Shown: positions 1-7,107 of the stretch, in pieces
Layout of the letters: each line of letters begins with the position of its first letter
How positions within the stretch are numbered: the stretch's first letter is position 1
DNA from: Candidatus Iainarchaeum sp.
GTDB taxonomy: Archaea; Micrarchaeota; Micrarchaeia; Anstonellales; Bilamarchaeaceae
Assembly (NCBI GenBank): GCA_028711485.1
Contig: JAQTSF010000013.1
Location: 1-12,888 of the forward strand
DNA: 12,888 nucleotides
Reading direction: 5' to 3'
The notes under the pieces: generated by a model
Told to the model about the DNA's origin: nothing
The model's database searches: none
The model's input: the letters and a program-made list of their open reading frames with translations, nothing else
Program-made: the position numbers and the translations under genes

Positions 1-1
1 C

Positions 2-1291
2 ATCAAACAGGTTAAACTGTTGTTTTATAGTTATGGAGCTGTGGAAAATGTTCCAAGCAGCATACTGATAGGCGATCTTGATCCAGGAGCATCCACCACA
101 ATATCAGTTCCTATAAAAATAAGAGAGGATGCAACAAGCGGAAATTATTTATTTAAAATAGAAGCAACTGGTTTTGTTGATGCTACGAGCAGCAGTGGAG
201 CTTCCGAATATAATGAAAAAAGTGCAACAGTTGTATTAAATGTGATAAATTCTCCTTTAATTACTCTCGAAACTGAAAAAACAGTAATTGGAGACAAAGA
301 GAATTTCAATCTTATAATACAAAACAATGGGGGAAACGCAAAAAACCTAAAAATTTCAGTTTCTGACGAATTTGCGATTGAAGGAACAGACAAAGTTTAT
401 GTTGGTGAAGTTGAAAAGTATAAAGAAGTTAATTTTGTATTGGATTCCAGCAATGCAAAAGCAGGAATAAATGATGTTGAATTTGTTTTGGAATATAATA
501 ATGAATTAGGAGAATCGATTATAGAAACTAAACAATTGAGATTAAATATAGTAAAAGAAGATTCAATATTAATTATAACACAGGAAAGCAAAATAGTAAG
601 CAATATCAAAGATAAACTAGTCCTAAATGTAAAAAATAAGGGAAAAAGAATCGACAATGTAAAAATTTCATTTCCAAATGAGGATGTGAAATTTACAGAT
701 GTTGATAAAATAGATTTAGGGACTATGGAAGCAGGAGAGGAAAGAACTGTAGAAGTTTGGGTATTTGCTCTTCTTAATCCAGGATCAAACCAAGTAGATA
801 CCAAATTAGAATGGAGAGAAAATGGAGAGGTAAAAACAGATGATATAAAATTACCTTTAACAATAGATTCTGATACAAGCATTGGAATATATCTACAGGC
901 AAAACCAACCCCATTAACTACAAATCAGGAACATACTCTTACAGTACTGGTTTCAAATTTGGGTTCTTATATGATAAACAATGTTGAGGTTCAGGTAGAA
1001 TCCGAGACAATGTCTCTTTTAGATATACAAAGCTCTGAGTATATAGGAGAATTAAAAAATGACGATTTCAGCACAGTGCAGTTTAAAATAAAACCAAATA
1101 ATTTAGGAACCCAGAACATTTCATTCAACGTAAAATACAAAGATCAGACAGGGGAATGGAAAACAGAAAAAATAACAAAAGAAATAGTGGTTTATGCTGG
1201 AGAAGGTGATGGTTCCGGAATTTGGATGCTTCTGATCCTTGTGATTGTGATAGGAGCAGGAGTATGGTATTTTAAATTCAGAAAAAAATGA
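2..1291 (+). CDS. S-layer-like CARDB/Ig-repeat surface protein, C-terminal membrane anchor (5' partial)
   Basis: The reading frame is open from the left edge (codon at 2-4), so the N-terminus and any signal peptide lie outside. The TTG at 20 is only an in-frame Leu codon, not a credible start. About 429 residues are visible. They contain three to four beta-rich repeats of roughly 95-105 residues, each with an Asn-x-Gly turn (IIQNNGGN, NVKNKGK, LVSNLGS) and an 'iGel/lGtm...v.f' strand pattern, as in CARDB/COG1361 S-layer-type archaeal proteins. The last 26 residues are a Gly/Ser linker, one hydrophobic segment (WMLLILVIVIGAGVWYF) and a basic tail (KFRKK), so the repeats should lie outside the cell with the tail inside. 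Ten bases separate it from two FtsX-type permeases. I infer that it is the extracytoplasmic partner of that ABC system; its ligand is unknown. The family assignment rests on pattern and context only. Confidence 0.75.
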   Translation: MKQVKLLFYSYGAVENVPSSILIGDLDPGASTTISVPIKIREDATSGNYLFKIEATGFVDATSSSGASEYNEKSATVVLNVINSPLITLETEKTVIGDKENFNLIIQNNGGNAKNLKISVSDEFAIEGTDKVYVGEVEKYKEVNFVLDSSNAKAGINDVEFVLEYNNELGESIIETKQLRLNIVKEDSILIITQESKIVSNIKDKLVLNVKNKGKRIDNVKISFPNEDVKFTDVDKIDLGTMEAGEERTVEVWVFALLNPGSNQVDTKLEWRENGEVKTDDIKLPLTIDSDTSIGIYLQAKPTPLTTNQEHTLTVLVSNLGSYMINNVEVQVESETMSLLDIQSSEYIGELKNDDFSTVQFKIKPNNLGTQNISFNVKYKDQTGEWKTEKITKEIVVYAGEGDGSGIWMLLILVIVIGAGVWYFKFRKK

Positions 1292-1301
1292 TGGGACCTG
1301 A

Positions 1302-2513
1302 ATGAAAAAGAGAGAGATAGTTGAATATTCCGTAAGAAATCTCAAATACACCAAAGTGAGATCCTGGCTTACTATGGTGGGAATATTCATAGGTATAATG
1401 GCAATAGTTGTTCTTATTGGATTAGTTGAAGGATTAAAAAGTGAGATAACCGAAGAGTTAAGCAAATTCGGTGCTAATACAATAATAATTACTCCTTCCA
1501 GTGCTGTGGGTGGAGTTGCTTCCGGCACTGCATATGGGGTAACCAAAGGAAAACTTTTTGAGAATGATTATGAAAAAATAAAAAAAGTTGCAGGAGTGGA
1601 ATATATCTCAAAAGTAATTTCCGGAAGAGTTAATGCAATATATAAAGATGAACAGGTAGCACTAAGTGTTTTTGGAATAGAACCCGATGTGTTCCGTGAA
1701 GTTTCTGTATTGGAAATTGAAAAAGGAAGATTTTTAGAGGAAAATGATCACGGGACCGCAGTCATAGGATATAATATAGCGGAAGATACTTTTGAAAAAA
1801 AAGTTGAAACGAATAGTTTTATAGAAATAGATGGAAAGAATTACAGGGTTGCAGGAATATTGAAAAAAACCGGAAGTTCAACATTTAATCCCGATAATAT
1901 AGTCTTTATTCATTTTGAGGATGCAAAAGAAGTATTTGAAGACAAACTTGCAAAAGATGAAATAAATACCATAAGATTAACTGTTTTTGATGGGGAGGAT
2001 ACTGAAGAGATATCTGAAGAAATAAAAAATGTTCTTCTTTCAGCACATAAAGTAAAAGAGGAAGATAAAGATTTTTCTATTATAACTTCAAAACAAATAA
2101 ATGAGAGAGTGGAACAGGTAACCGGAATGCTTACACTATTTTTAGGTGCGGTTGCAGGAATTTCTCTTATAGTCGGCGGAATTGGTATAGCAAATACAAT
2201 GTTTATGAATGTAATAGAAAGAACAAGAGAAATAGGAATACTTAAAGCAATTGGAGCTTCCAGAAAAGAAATTGTTGGTTTGTTTGTGATTGAAGCATTG
2301 ATACTTGGATTTTTTGGAGGAATTTTAGGAGTAATTGTCGGATGGATAGTATTAGTAATAATAGGATATGCTATTGGGATGAATATAGTTCTTTCTCCTT
2401 TTATCGCAATTGTTTCATTGATTTTTTCTGGAGCATTGGGAGCATTTTCAGGTTATATTCCTGCAAAGAATGCATCTGAGATATCACCAATGGAATCTTT
2501 GAGGTATGAATAA
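1302..2513 (+). CDS. MacB/FtsX-family ABC transporter permease (first of two)
   Basis: This 403-residue protein has the MacB permease layout. TM1 lies at about residues 22-43 after a short basic N-terminus (VRSWLTMVGIFIGIMAIVV). A large extracytoplasmic MacB_PCD-like domain follows (about 45-270), then an FtsX domain with three TM helices (about 272-298, 326-356, 362-385). The cytoplasmic loop after TM2 carries the family hallmark MFMNVIERTREIGILKAIGA (300-319), which normally contacts the ATPase. The C-terminus reads PAKNASEISPMESLRYE, the usual family ending. The family transmits ATP-driven force to periplasmic or surface partners rather than acting as a classic importer. The ATG follows the upstream stop by 10 nt, with a weak GGGA as possible Shine-Dalgarno (SD). 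The downstream paralogue overlaps by one base, so the two probably form a heterodimer. The substrate cannot be inferred. Confidence 0.93.
   Translation: MKKREIVEYSVRNLKYTKVRSWLTMVGIFIGIMAIVVLIGLVEGLKSEITEELSKFGANTIIITPSSAVGGVASGTAYGVTKGKLFENDYEKIKKVAGVEYISKVISGRVNAIYKDEQVALSVFGIEPDVFREVSVLEIEKGRFLEENDHGTAVIGYNIAEDTFEKKVETNSFIEIDGKNYRVAGILKKTGSSTFNPDNIVFIHFEDAKEVFEDKLAKDEINTIRLTVFDGEDTEEISEEIKNVLLSAHKVKEEDKDFSIITSKQINERVEQVTGMLTLFLGAVAGISLIVGGIGIANTMFMNVIERTREIGILKAIGASRKEIVGLFVIEALILGFFGGILGVIVGWIVLVIIGYAIGMNIVLSPFIAIVSLIFSGALGAFSGYIPAKNASEISPMESLRYE
2501..2505 (+). promoter_or_regulatory. Shine-Dalgarno GAGGT of the second permease
   Basis: GAGGT lies inside the last codons of the first permease, 7 nt upstream of the ATG at 2513. 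Together with the one-base TAATG overlap it supports this start and coupled translation. Confidence 0.55.
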
Positions 2514-3730
2514 TGAAAACTGAAGAGGCATTTGTTTATGCTTTAAGGAGTATAACCGGTAAAAAATTAAGAAGCTGGCTTACACTTGTTGGAATAATTA
2601 TAGGAATAGTTACAATAATATCCATTGTTTCCATCGGGGACGGAGTAAAAAAAGATATTAATGATCAGCTAAGTATGTTTGGAAGCGATTATATAATTGT
2701 TATGCCTTTTTCAATGGAAGGAGCAATGGCTTCAATTTCTCCAACAGCTTCTCCTACCACGGGAAAACTTTTTGAAAAGGATGTAAGTGCTGTGGAAAAA
2801 GTTCCTGGGATTGGAAGTGTTGCAAAATTAGTTTATGGAATAATGAGTGTAGAATTCAAAGATGTTAGTGTATCTTCTCCTGTATTTGCAGTAAGTTCTT
2901 CAATGTTCACAGATTGGGCAGATATGCTTGAGATAGAAGAAGGAAGGGGATTCAAGGATTCCGAAAATAATGTAGCTGTTATTGGGTATGACGCTGCAAA
3001 CGAACTTTTTGGTAAAAATAAAATAAAGGTTGGAAGCAGTATTATTATAAATGGGGAAAAATTCAGAGTGGTCGGCATATTGAAAAAGATAGGAACTTCA
3101 ATGTCGCAATCCGATGATGCTGCAATATATATTCCGTTTGATAAAGGAAGAGATATGCTTGGAAATTTCCTTGCAAAAGATGAGGTTTCTTTTATCTATA
3201 TAAGAGCTCAGTATGGAGCAGATGTAAATGAAATAAAAGAAAATATAGAATATGAACTTGCCTCTTTGCATAAAGTAAAAATGGATGAACTGGATTTTAC
3301 GGTTATGACTGCTGAAAGTATGCAGGAAATGATTGGTGGAATAATCGAAACTCTTGGATTGTTTTTATTGCTTATTGCAGGAATAGCTTCTGCAGTTAGC
3401 GGTGTAGGAATAATGAACACGATGTTTATGAGCATAATGGAAAAAACCCGTGAAATAGGAGTTTTGAAATCAATAGGTGCAAGTGAAAAAGATATTGCAA
3501 AAATATTCCTAATGGAAAGCGCAATTATAGGAGGATTCGGAGGTATTCTTGGAATTATTTTTGGTGTAATTATAGCATTAATTGTGGGTTCTTTTGGAAT
3601 ATTGGTTGTTCTTACTCCGACTTTAATTATCGGTTCTTTTCTGTTTTCTCTTTCAATTGGCCTTGGGGCAGGTTATATACCTGCAAAAAGGGCTGCTGGA
3701 ATGAATCCTATTGAGGCTTTAAGGAATTAA
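2513..3730 (+). CDS. MacB/FtsX-family ABC transporter permease (second of two)
   Basis: This 405-residue protein is a paralogue of the preceding permease with the same plan: TM1 at about 22-43 (RSWLTLVGIIIGIVTIISIV), an extracytoplasmic domain at about 45-270, and three C-terminal TM helices (about 275-300, 330-358, 365-388). The coupling-loop signature MNTMFMSIMEKTREIGVLKS is at 301-320. The extracytoplasmic part matches its partner in order (TGKLFEKDVSAVEKVPGI; the EIEEGRGF turn; NNVAVIGYDAA; FRVVGILKKIG). The start overlaps the upstream stop (TAATG), and a GAGGT SD at 2501-2505 sits 7 nt before the ATG, so translational coupling is likely. It ends in NPIEALRN, a typical family tail; a second copy of that tail follows 59 bp downstream. 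No ATPase gene lies between here and the convergent kinase, so it must be upstream of the window or elsewhere. Confidence 0.93.
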   Translation: MKTEEAFVYALRSITGKKLRSWLTLVGIIIGIVTIISIVSIGDGVKKDINDQLSMFGSDYIIVMPFSMEGAMASISPTASPTTGKLFEKDVSAVEKVPGIGSVAKLVYGIMSVEFKDVSVSSPVFAVSSSMFTDWADMLEIEEGRGFKDSENNVAVIGYDAANELFGKNKIKVGSSIIINGEKFRVVGILKKIGTSMSQSDDAAIYIPFDKGRDMLGNFLAKDEVSFIYIRAQYGADVNEIKENIEYELASLHKVKMDELDFTVMTAESMQEMIGGIIETLGLFLLLIAGIASAVSGVGIMNTMFMSIMEKTREIGVLKSIGASEKDIAKIFLMESAIIGGFGGILGIIFGVIIALIVGSFGILVVLTPTLIIGSFLFSLSIGLGAGYIPAKRAAGMNPIEALRN

Positions 3731-3740
3731 AGCCGAGAGA

Positions 3741-3765
3741 TTTGATCACTTTACTGCGGATCAAA
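3741..3765. terminator. Possible hairpin between convergent genes
   Basis: TTTGATC (3741-3747) and GATCAAA (3759-3765) form a perfect 7-bp stem around an 11-nt loop, in the 55-bp gap between the permease stop and the convergent kinase stop. The stem is AT-rich, and no T-run follows on either strand, so it is not a classical terminator. It could slow transcription from both sides or protect 3' ends, or be chance. Confidence 0.25.
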
Positions 3766-3768
3766 CTG

Positions 3769-3789
3769 ATTGAGGCGTTGAGGAATTAA
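3769..3789 (+). repeat. Second copy of the permease gene's 3' tail (IEALRN-stop)
   Basis: These 21 bases match 3710-3730, the last codons of the second permease, at 19 of 21 positions. Both differences are third-codon positions (GCT/GCG Ala and TTA/TTG Leu), so both copies spell IEALRN-stop. No open frame of useful length precedes this copy. It also overlaps the last codons of the kinase on the other strand. The likeliest reading is the relic of a lost third permease gene. Confidence 0.6.
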
Positions 3790-4934
3790 TTAGATATTCT
3801 AAGCTCAAGAACAACTTTTGAACCCAGACCAGGTTCACTCTCTAAAATATAAAGTTTTCCTCCCATTTGTTCGGCAAATTTCCTAGAACACTGAAAACCT
3901 AATCCGTGAAAATTTCCTTCTTTTGAAGTATAAGATTCTCCAGTATTCAATTTTTTAATTGTTGCAGAATCCATTCCGCAGCCATTATCTCTGAAACATA
4001 GCAAAACACATTCTTTTGTTCTTGAAACAAAAATTTCAAGCTGCAAAGGCACGTTGTTTAATTCCGCAGCTCGCATTGCATTTGAAATAATATTTTTTAT
4101 TATTAAATATAAAAGGAAAGGTTCAGATCTTACTGTTATACCCCTTAATTCTTCAGCATCATAAAAAGTTCTAATCACCGAAGAAGGTAAGCCAAGATAG
4201 GTGACTGCAGTTAAAATTTCGGTTTCGATAATTGATCTTGATTTTTTTTGATCACTGTTGTCACTAGTTACATTTTCATCAATCAAAGAGGGGTTAAAAA
4301 TAAGACTATTATGACAAATGTTAAGCAAATATCTAAAATGACGTGTGGATTCATCAATTGTTAAAATAAGTTTAGCTAGTAAGAAGGAATGTTCAGGATA
4401 ATCTTCCGCTCGAATATTATCAAAAAGTTCTTTTAATTTATCTAATTCTGATAGAAAAAAGAGTATTCTTCTAATTGCAAATGCTCTTGCATGGGAAAGA
4501 GAATAATTAAATTCAACTGCGGTTCCTTGTTCGGATTCATTTTTTACAACGCGGAGATTTAAAAAACTTTTTTCTTCTCCTGAAAAGCAATCAGTATCCG
4601 AAGGTTGTATTTCTCTTTTTTCCATTATTTTTGCAAGTACCATAAGTTGATATCTGTATCTATTGAGTTTACCAACCAACTCTCCATTAATTTCAGTATT
4701 GTTTGCGATTCTTTCTGGTAAGTTTCTGCATTCTGATTCATCTTTTTTATATATAACAAGAGTATTGAGTGCAGTTATCAAACTTCCCAATTCATGACAC
4801 ATTGAAAAAGTAAATAAACAGAAAAATCTCTTAAAAGTGGAATCATCATGAAAAGGTTTTTTATTTCTAAAATTTTTTGAACTATTGAACCGCCTTTTTC
4901 TGTGATGAACTAAGCGTTTTGATAATTTTTTCAT
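3786..4934 (-). CDS. Soluble sensor-less histidine kinase (HATPase_c), orphan
   Basis: This 382-residue protein ends in a clear GHKL ATPase domain (about 235-380): N-box YLIIKNIISNAMRAAE with N285, G1 box FRDNGCGMD (315-322), G2 box GNFHGLGF (340-347), and a terminal GLGSKVVLEL strand. An H-box-like helix, FSMCHELGSLITALNTL (43-59), puts the probable phospho-acceptor at H47 followed by E48. The two are separated by about 180 residues of mostly helical sequence, far more than a normal dimerisation-phosphotransfer hairpin. No TM segment, PAS, GAF or receiver domain is evident. The first 35 residues are strongly basic (RLVHHRKRRF) and could bind nucleic acid or lipid, though that is a guess. No response regulator lies nearby. 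It converges on the permease genes and diverges from topA. ATP binding is well supported; the phosphotransfer partner and signal are unknown. Confidence 0.8.
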   Translation of the reverse strand: MKKLSKRLVHHRKRRFNSSKNFRNKKPFHDDSTFKRFFCLFTFSMCHELGSLITALNTLVIYKKDESECRNLPERIANNTEINGELVGKLNRYRYQLMVLAKIMEKREIQPSDTDCFSGEEKSFLNLRVVKNESEQGTAVEFNYSLSHARAFAIRRILFFLSELDKLKELFDNIRAEDYPEHSFLLAKLILTIDESTRHFRYLLNICHNSLIFNPSLIDENVTSDNSDQKKSRSIIETEILTAVTYLGLPSSVIRTFYDAEELRGITVRSEPFLLYLIIKNIISNAMRAAELNNVPLQLEIFVSRTKECVLLCFRDNGCGMDSATIKKLNTGESYTSKEGNFHGLGFQCSRKFAEQMGGKLYILESEPGLGSKVVLELRISN

Positions 4935-4969
4935 TAGAAATATATTGTAGAGCGATATGTTTTAATCTG

Positions 4970-4975
4970 TTTATA
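4970..4975 (-). promoter_or_regulatory. Candidate TATA box for the histidine kinase gene
   Basis: The minus strand reads TATAAA here, about 36 nt before the kinase ATG. Archaeal transcription starts about 25 nt past the TATA box, giving a leader of roughly 10-14 nt. No SD precedes the ATG. In such AT-rich DNA chance matches are common, and another TATATA occurs near 4999-5004. Confidence 0.35.
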
Positions 4976-5041
4976 CCAAAATTAGTAAATAGTATTGTTA
5001 TATACATTAAATTATAATAAAAATAACAAATAAACCCCCAC

Positions 5042-5051
5042 CTTTTAAAAA
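5042..5051 (+). promoter_or_regulatory. Candidate archaeal TATA box of the topA-pgk operon
   Basis: CTTTTAAAAA is centred about 27 nt before the topA ATG at 5074. The usual archaeal TATA-to-start distance would put the first transcribed base at or within a few bases of the A of ATG, a leaderless mRNA. This agrees with the lack of any SD in the 20 nt before the ATG. A C-rich patch (5035-5042) sits directly upstream, where a BRE element would lie, but it does not resemble the purine-rich consensus. Confidence 0.45.
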
Positions 5052-5073
5052 TCCCAGCTTTTAATACAAAGTT

Positions 5074-7107
5074 ATGGAACTAATAGTAACAGAAAAGCCA
5101 AAGGTAGCCAACAAAATCGCTTATATCCTCGGTGAAGGTAGAATAATCAGAAAAAGTTATAATCGAGTATCTTATTATGAAATAGAAAAAGATGGGAAAA
5201 AAATTATTATAGCTCCGGCTGTAGGTCATTTATTCAGTTTAACTGAGAAAAACAAATCCTATGAATATCCTATTTTTGATATAGAATGGGTTCCAAATTA
5301 TAAAATATCAAAATCAGCGGATTACACTAAAAATTACCTTCTTCTTCTCGAAAGTTTATCCCAAGAAGCAGATGAATTTACCTCAGCCTGCGACTATGAT
5401 ATTGAAGGATCATTAATTGGAGGAAATGTATTTTTCCAAGTATATAAAAAAGGGAATGGAAAAAGAATGAAATTCTCTTCCTTAACCCCTATTGATATCA
5501 AAAGTGCCTATGAAAATAAAGAGGAATTGGATTATGGAAATATAAATGCTGGAGAAGCAAGGCATATTCTTGATTGGTATTATGGTATAAACCTAAGCAG
5601 AGCATTAATGAGCGCACTAAAACAGGCAAAAGGATTCAGAATTATGAGTATTGGTAGGGTACAGGGACCAGCTTTGAATATATTAGCAGAATTAGAAAGA
5701 AGTATAAAAAATTTTATACCCACCCCTTATTGGGAAGTATACATAGTAGTAAAAGGAATAAAATTTATGCATGAAGAAGAAAGATTCACTGATGAAGACA
5801 AAGCAAAAAAAGCATTTGATAATACTAGAGAAAAGGCCTTGGTGGATAAAAAAGAAGTGAAAGAACATGAAATGTGGCCTCTTCCACCTTATGATTTAAC
5901 CTCTTTACAGATTGATGCTTATAGATTGTTTAAATTTTCTCCTTCAAGAACCCTGGAAATTGCTCAATCTCTTTATGAAAATTCTTTAATTTCCTATCCC
6001 AGAACAAGCTCTCAAAAATTGCCATTTAAATTAGGATTAACCAAAATAATTGAAAAATTATCAAAAAATGAGAGTTATAAAAAAGAAACCGAAAAAATCA
6101 TTCAAAATAAATGGTTTAAACCTGTTGAAGGAAGAAAAGACGATCCTGCTCATCCTGCAATACATCCGACAGGTGTGGATGAAAAAAAAACAAAAGAAGA
6201 AGAAAAGTTGTATGATTTAATAGTTAGAAGATTCCTAGCTTGTTTTGCTCCAAAAGCAAAAAAAGAACTTGTTTCCGTTGTTTTGGATTCTAATGGAGAA
6301 AAGTATAATGCAAGTGGAAGCAGAATGATTGAAAAAGGATGGATAGAATTTTATGAGAAATATTATTCTGGAAAGGATAATATTTTACCTGAATTTAATA
6401 AAGGAGAGGAAGAGAAAGTAGAGGATAAAAGAAGAGCAAGAAAGGAAACTACCCCTCCAAGAAGATACACTGCTGCAAGCATAATCTCAGAACTGGAAAA
6501 AAGAAGTCTTGGAACAAAAGCAACAAGAGCAACTATTTTGGATAGATTGTATGAGAGAAATTATATTGCAGGTTCCTCAATTGAAGTAACGGAATTTGGT
6601 TTGGCTGTAGATGAGATATTGAAAAAATACGCTCCTGATATTCTTGATGAAGAACTTACCATAAGAATAGAACAGGAGATGGAATTAATACAGGATAGTA
6701 AGAAGAAAAAGGAAGAAGTGGTTGAGGAAGGAAAAAAAATACTGGAAAAAGTTCTTAAAAACTGGAAAAAGAATGAAGGTGCTATAGGAAATGAACTTTC
6801 AGAAGCACTTAAAACAACGGAAAATGAGCAAAATATGGTAGGCGATTGTGATAAATGCGATGGAAAACTAAAAATAATAAATTTAAAATTCGGTAAAAAG
6901 TTTATAGGCTGTACAAATTATCCTGAATGTAAAAACGCCTATCCTTTGCCAACCGGAGCTTTTGTAAAACCCACTGATAAAAAATGCAATAAGTGCGGAA
7001 AACCAATGGTATTTTTAATAAAAGGAAGAAAAAGATATTCTTTCTGTATAGATATAAATTGCCCTTCAAAAAAAGAATGGAGGAGTAAGAATGAAAAGAA
7101 TAAATGA
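5074..7107 (+). CDS. topA: DNA topoisomerase I, archaeal type IA
   Basis: Type IA topoisomerase that relaxes negative supercoils by breaking one strand through a 5'-phosphotyrosine link. The 677 residues contain an N-terminal Toprim domain beginning MELIVTEKPKVANKIA (E7 acidic residue) and the metal-binding motif CDYDIEG (D107, D109, E111). The core carries the catalytic tyrosine in LISYPRTSS (Y308) and the HPAIHPT motif (360-366). TRATILDRLYERNYI (484-498) is typical of the family. Two C-terminal Cys4 zinc fingers follow: C592/C595/C613/C619 and C638/C641/C658/C663. There is no helicase half, so it is not reverse gyrase. All catalytic residues that I can recognise are intact. The start matches the usual archaeal N-terminus and lacks an SD, consistent with leaderless expression. 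The 3' end overlaps pgk by 17 nt. Confidence 0.97.
   Translation: MELIVTEKPKVANKIAYILGEGRIIRKSYNRVSYYEIEKDGKKIIIAPAVGHLFSLTEKNKSYEYPIFDIEWVPNYKISKSADYTKNYLLLLESLSQEADEFTSACDYDIEGSLIGGNVFFQVYKKGNGKRMKFSSLTPIDIKSAYENKEELDYGNINAGEARHILDWYYGINLSRALMSALKQAKGFRIMSIGRVQGPALNILAELERSIKNFIPTPYWEVYIVVKGIKFMHEEERFTDEDKAKKAFDNTREKALVDKKEVKEHEMWPLPPYDLTSLQIDAYRLFKFSPSRTLEIAQSLYENSLISYPRTSSQKLPFKLGLTKIIEKLSKNESYKKETEKIIQNKWFKPVEGRKDDPAHPAIHPTGVDEKKTKEEEKLYDLIVRRFLACFAPKAKKELVSVVLDSNGEKYNASGSRMIEKGWIEFYEKYYSGKDNILPEFNKGEEEKVEDKRRARKETTPPRRYTAASIISELEKRSLGTKATRATILDRLYERNYIAGSSIEVTEFGLAVDEILKKYAPDILDEELTIRIEQEMELIQDSKKKKEEVVEEGKKILEKVLKNWKKNEGAIGNELSEALKTTENEQNMVGDCDKCDGKLKIINLKFGKKFIGCTNYPECKNAYPLPTGAFVKPTDKKCNKCGKPMVFLIKGRKRYSFCIDINCPSKKEWRSKNEKNK
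7079..7083 (+). promoter_or_regulatory. Shine-Dalgarno GGAGG of pgk inside topA
   Basis: GGAGG lies within the last topA codons, 7 nt before the pgk ATG at 7091. It is the strongest ribosome-binding site in the window and fixes the pgk start despite the overlap. Confidence 0.7.

Noticed and set aside
20..22. TTG as start codon of the first gene
   Set aside because: The frame is open to the left edge and the residues before it fit the Ig-like repeat, so the gene is 5' truncated.
397..882. 161-codon open frame on the minus strand opposite the CARDB gene
   Set aside because: It is a low-complexity Ser/Leu/Phe translation with no motif, antisense to a well-supported gene.
1121..1546. 141-codon minus-strand open frame across the CARDB/permease junction
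   Set aside because: It spans two real genes on the other strand and has no SD, family motif or sensible composition.
3741..3765. Strong intrinsic terminator
   Set aside because: The stem is only 7 bp and AT-rich, with no T-run on either side. It is kept only as a low-confidence hairpin.
4935..5073. tRNA or small RNA gene in the divergent gap
   Set aside because: No cloverleaf, T-loop or GC-rich stem was found; the region is AT-rich and fits promoters only.
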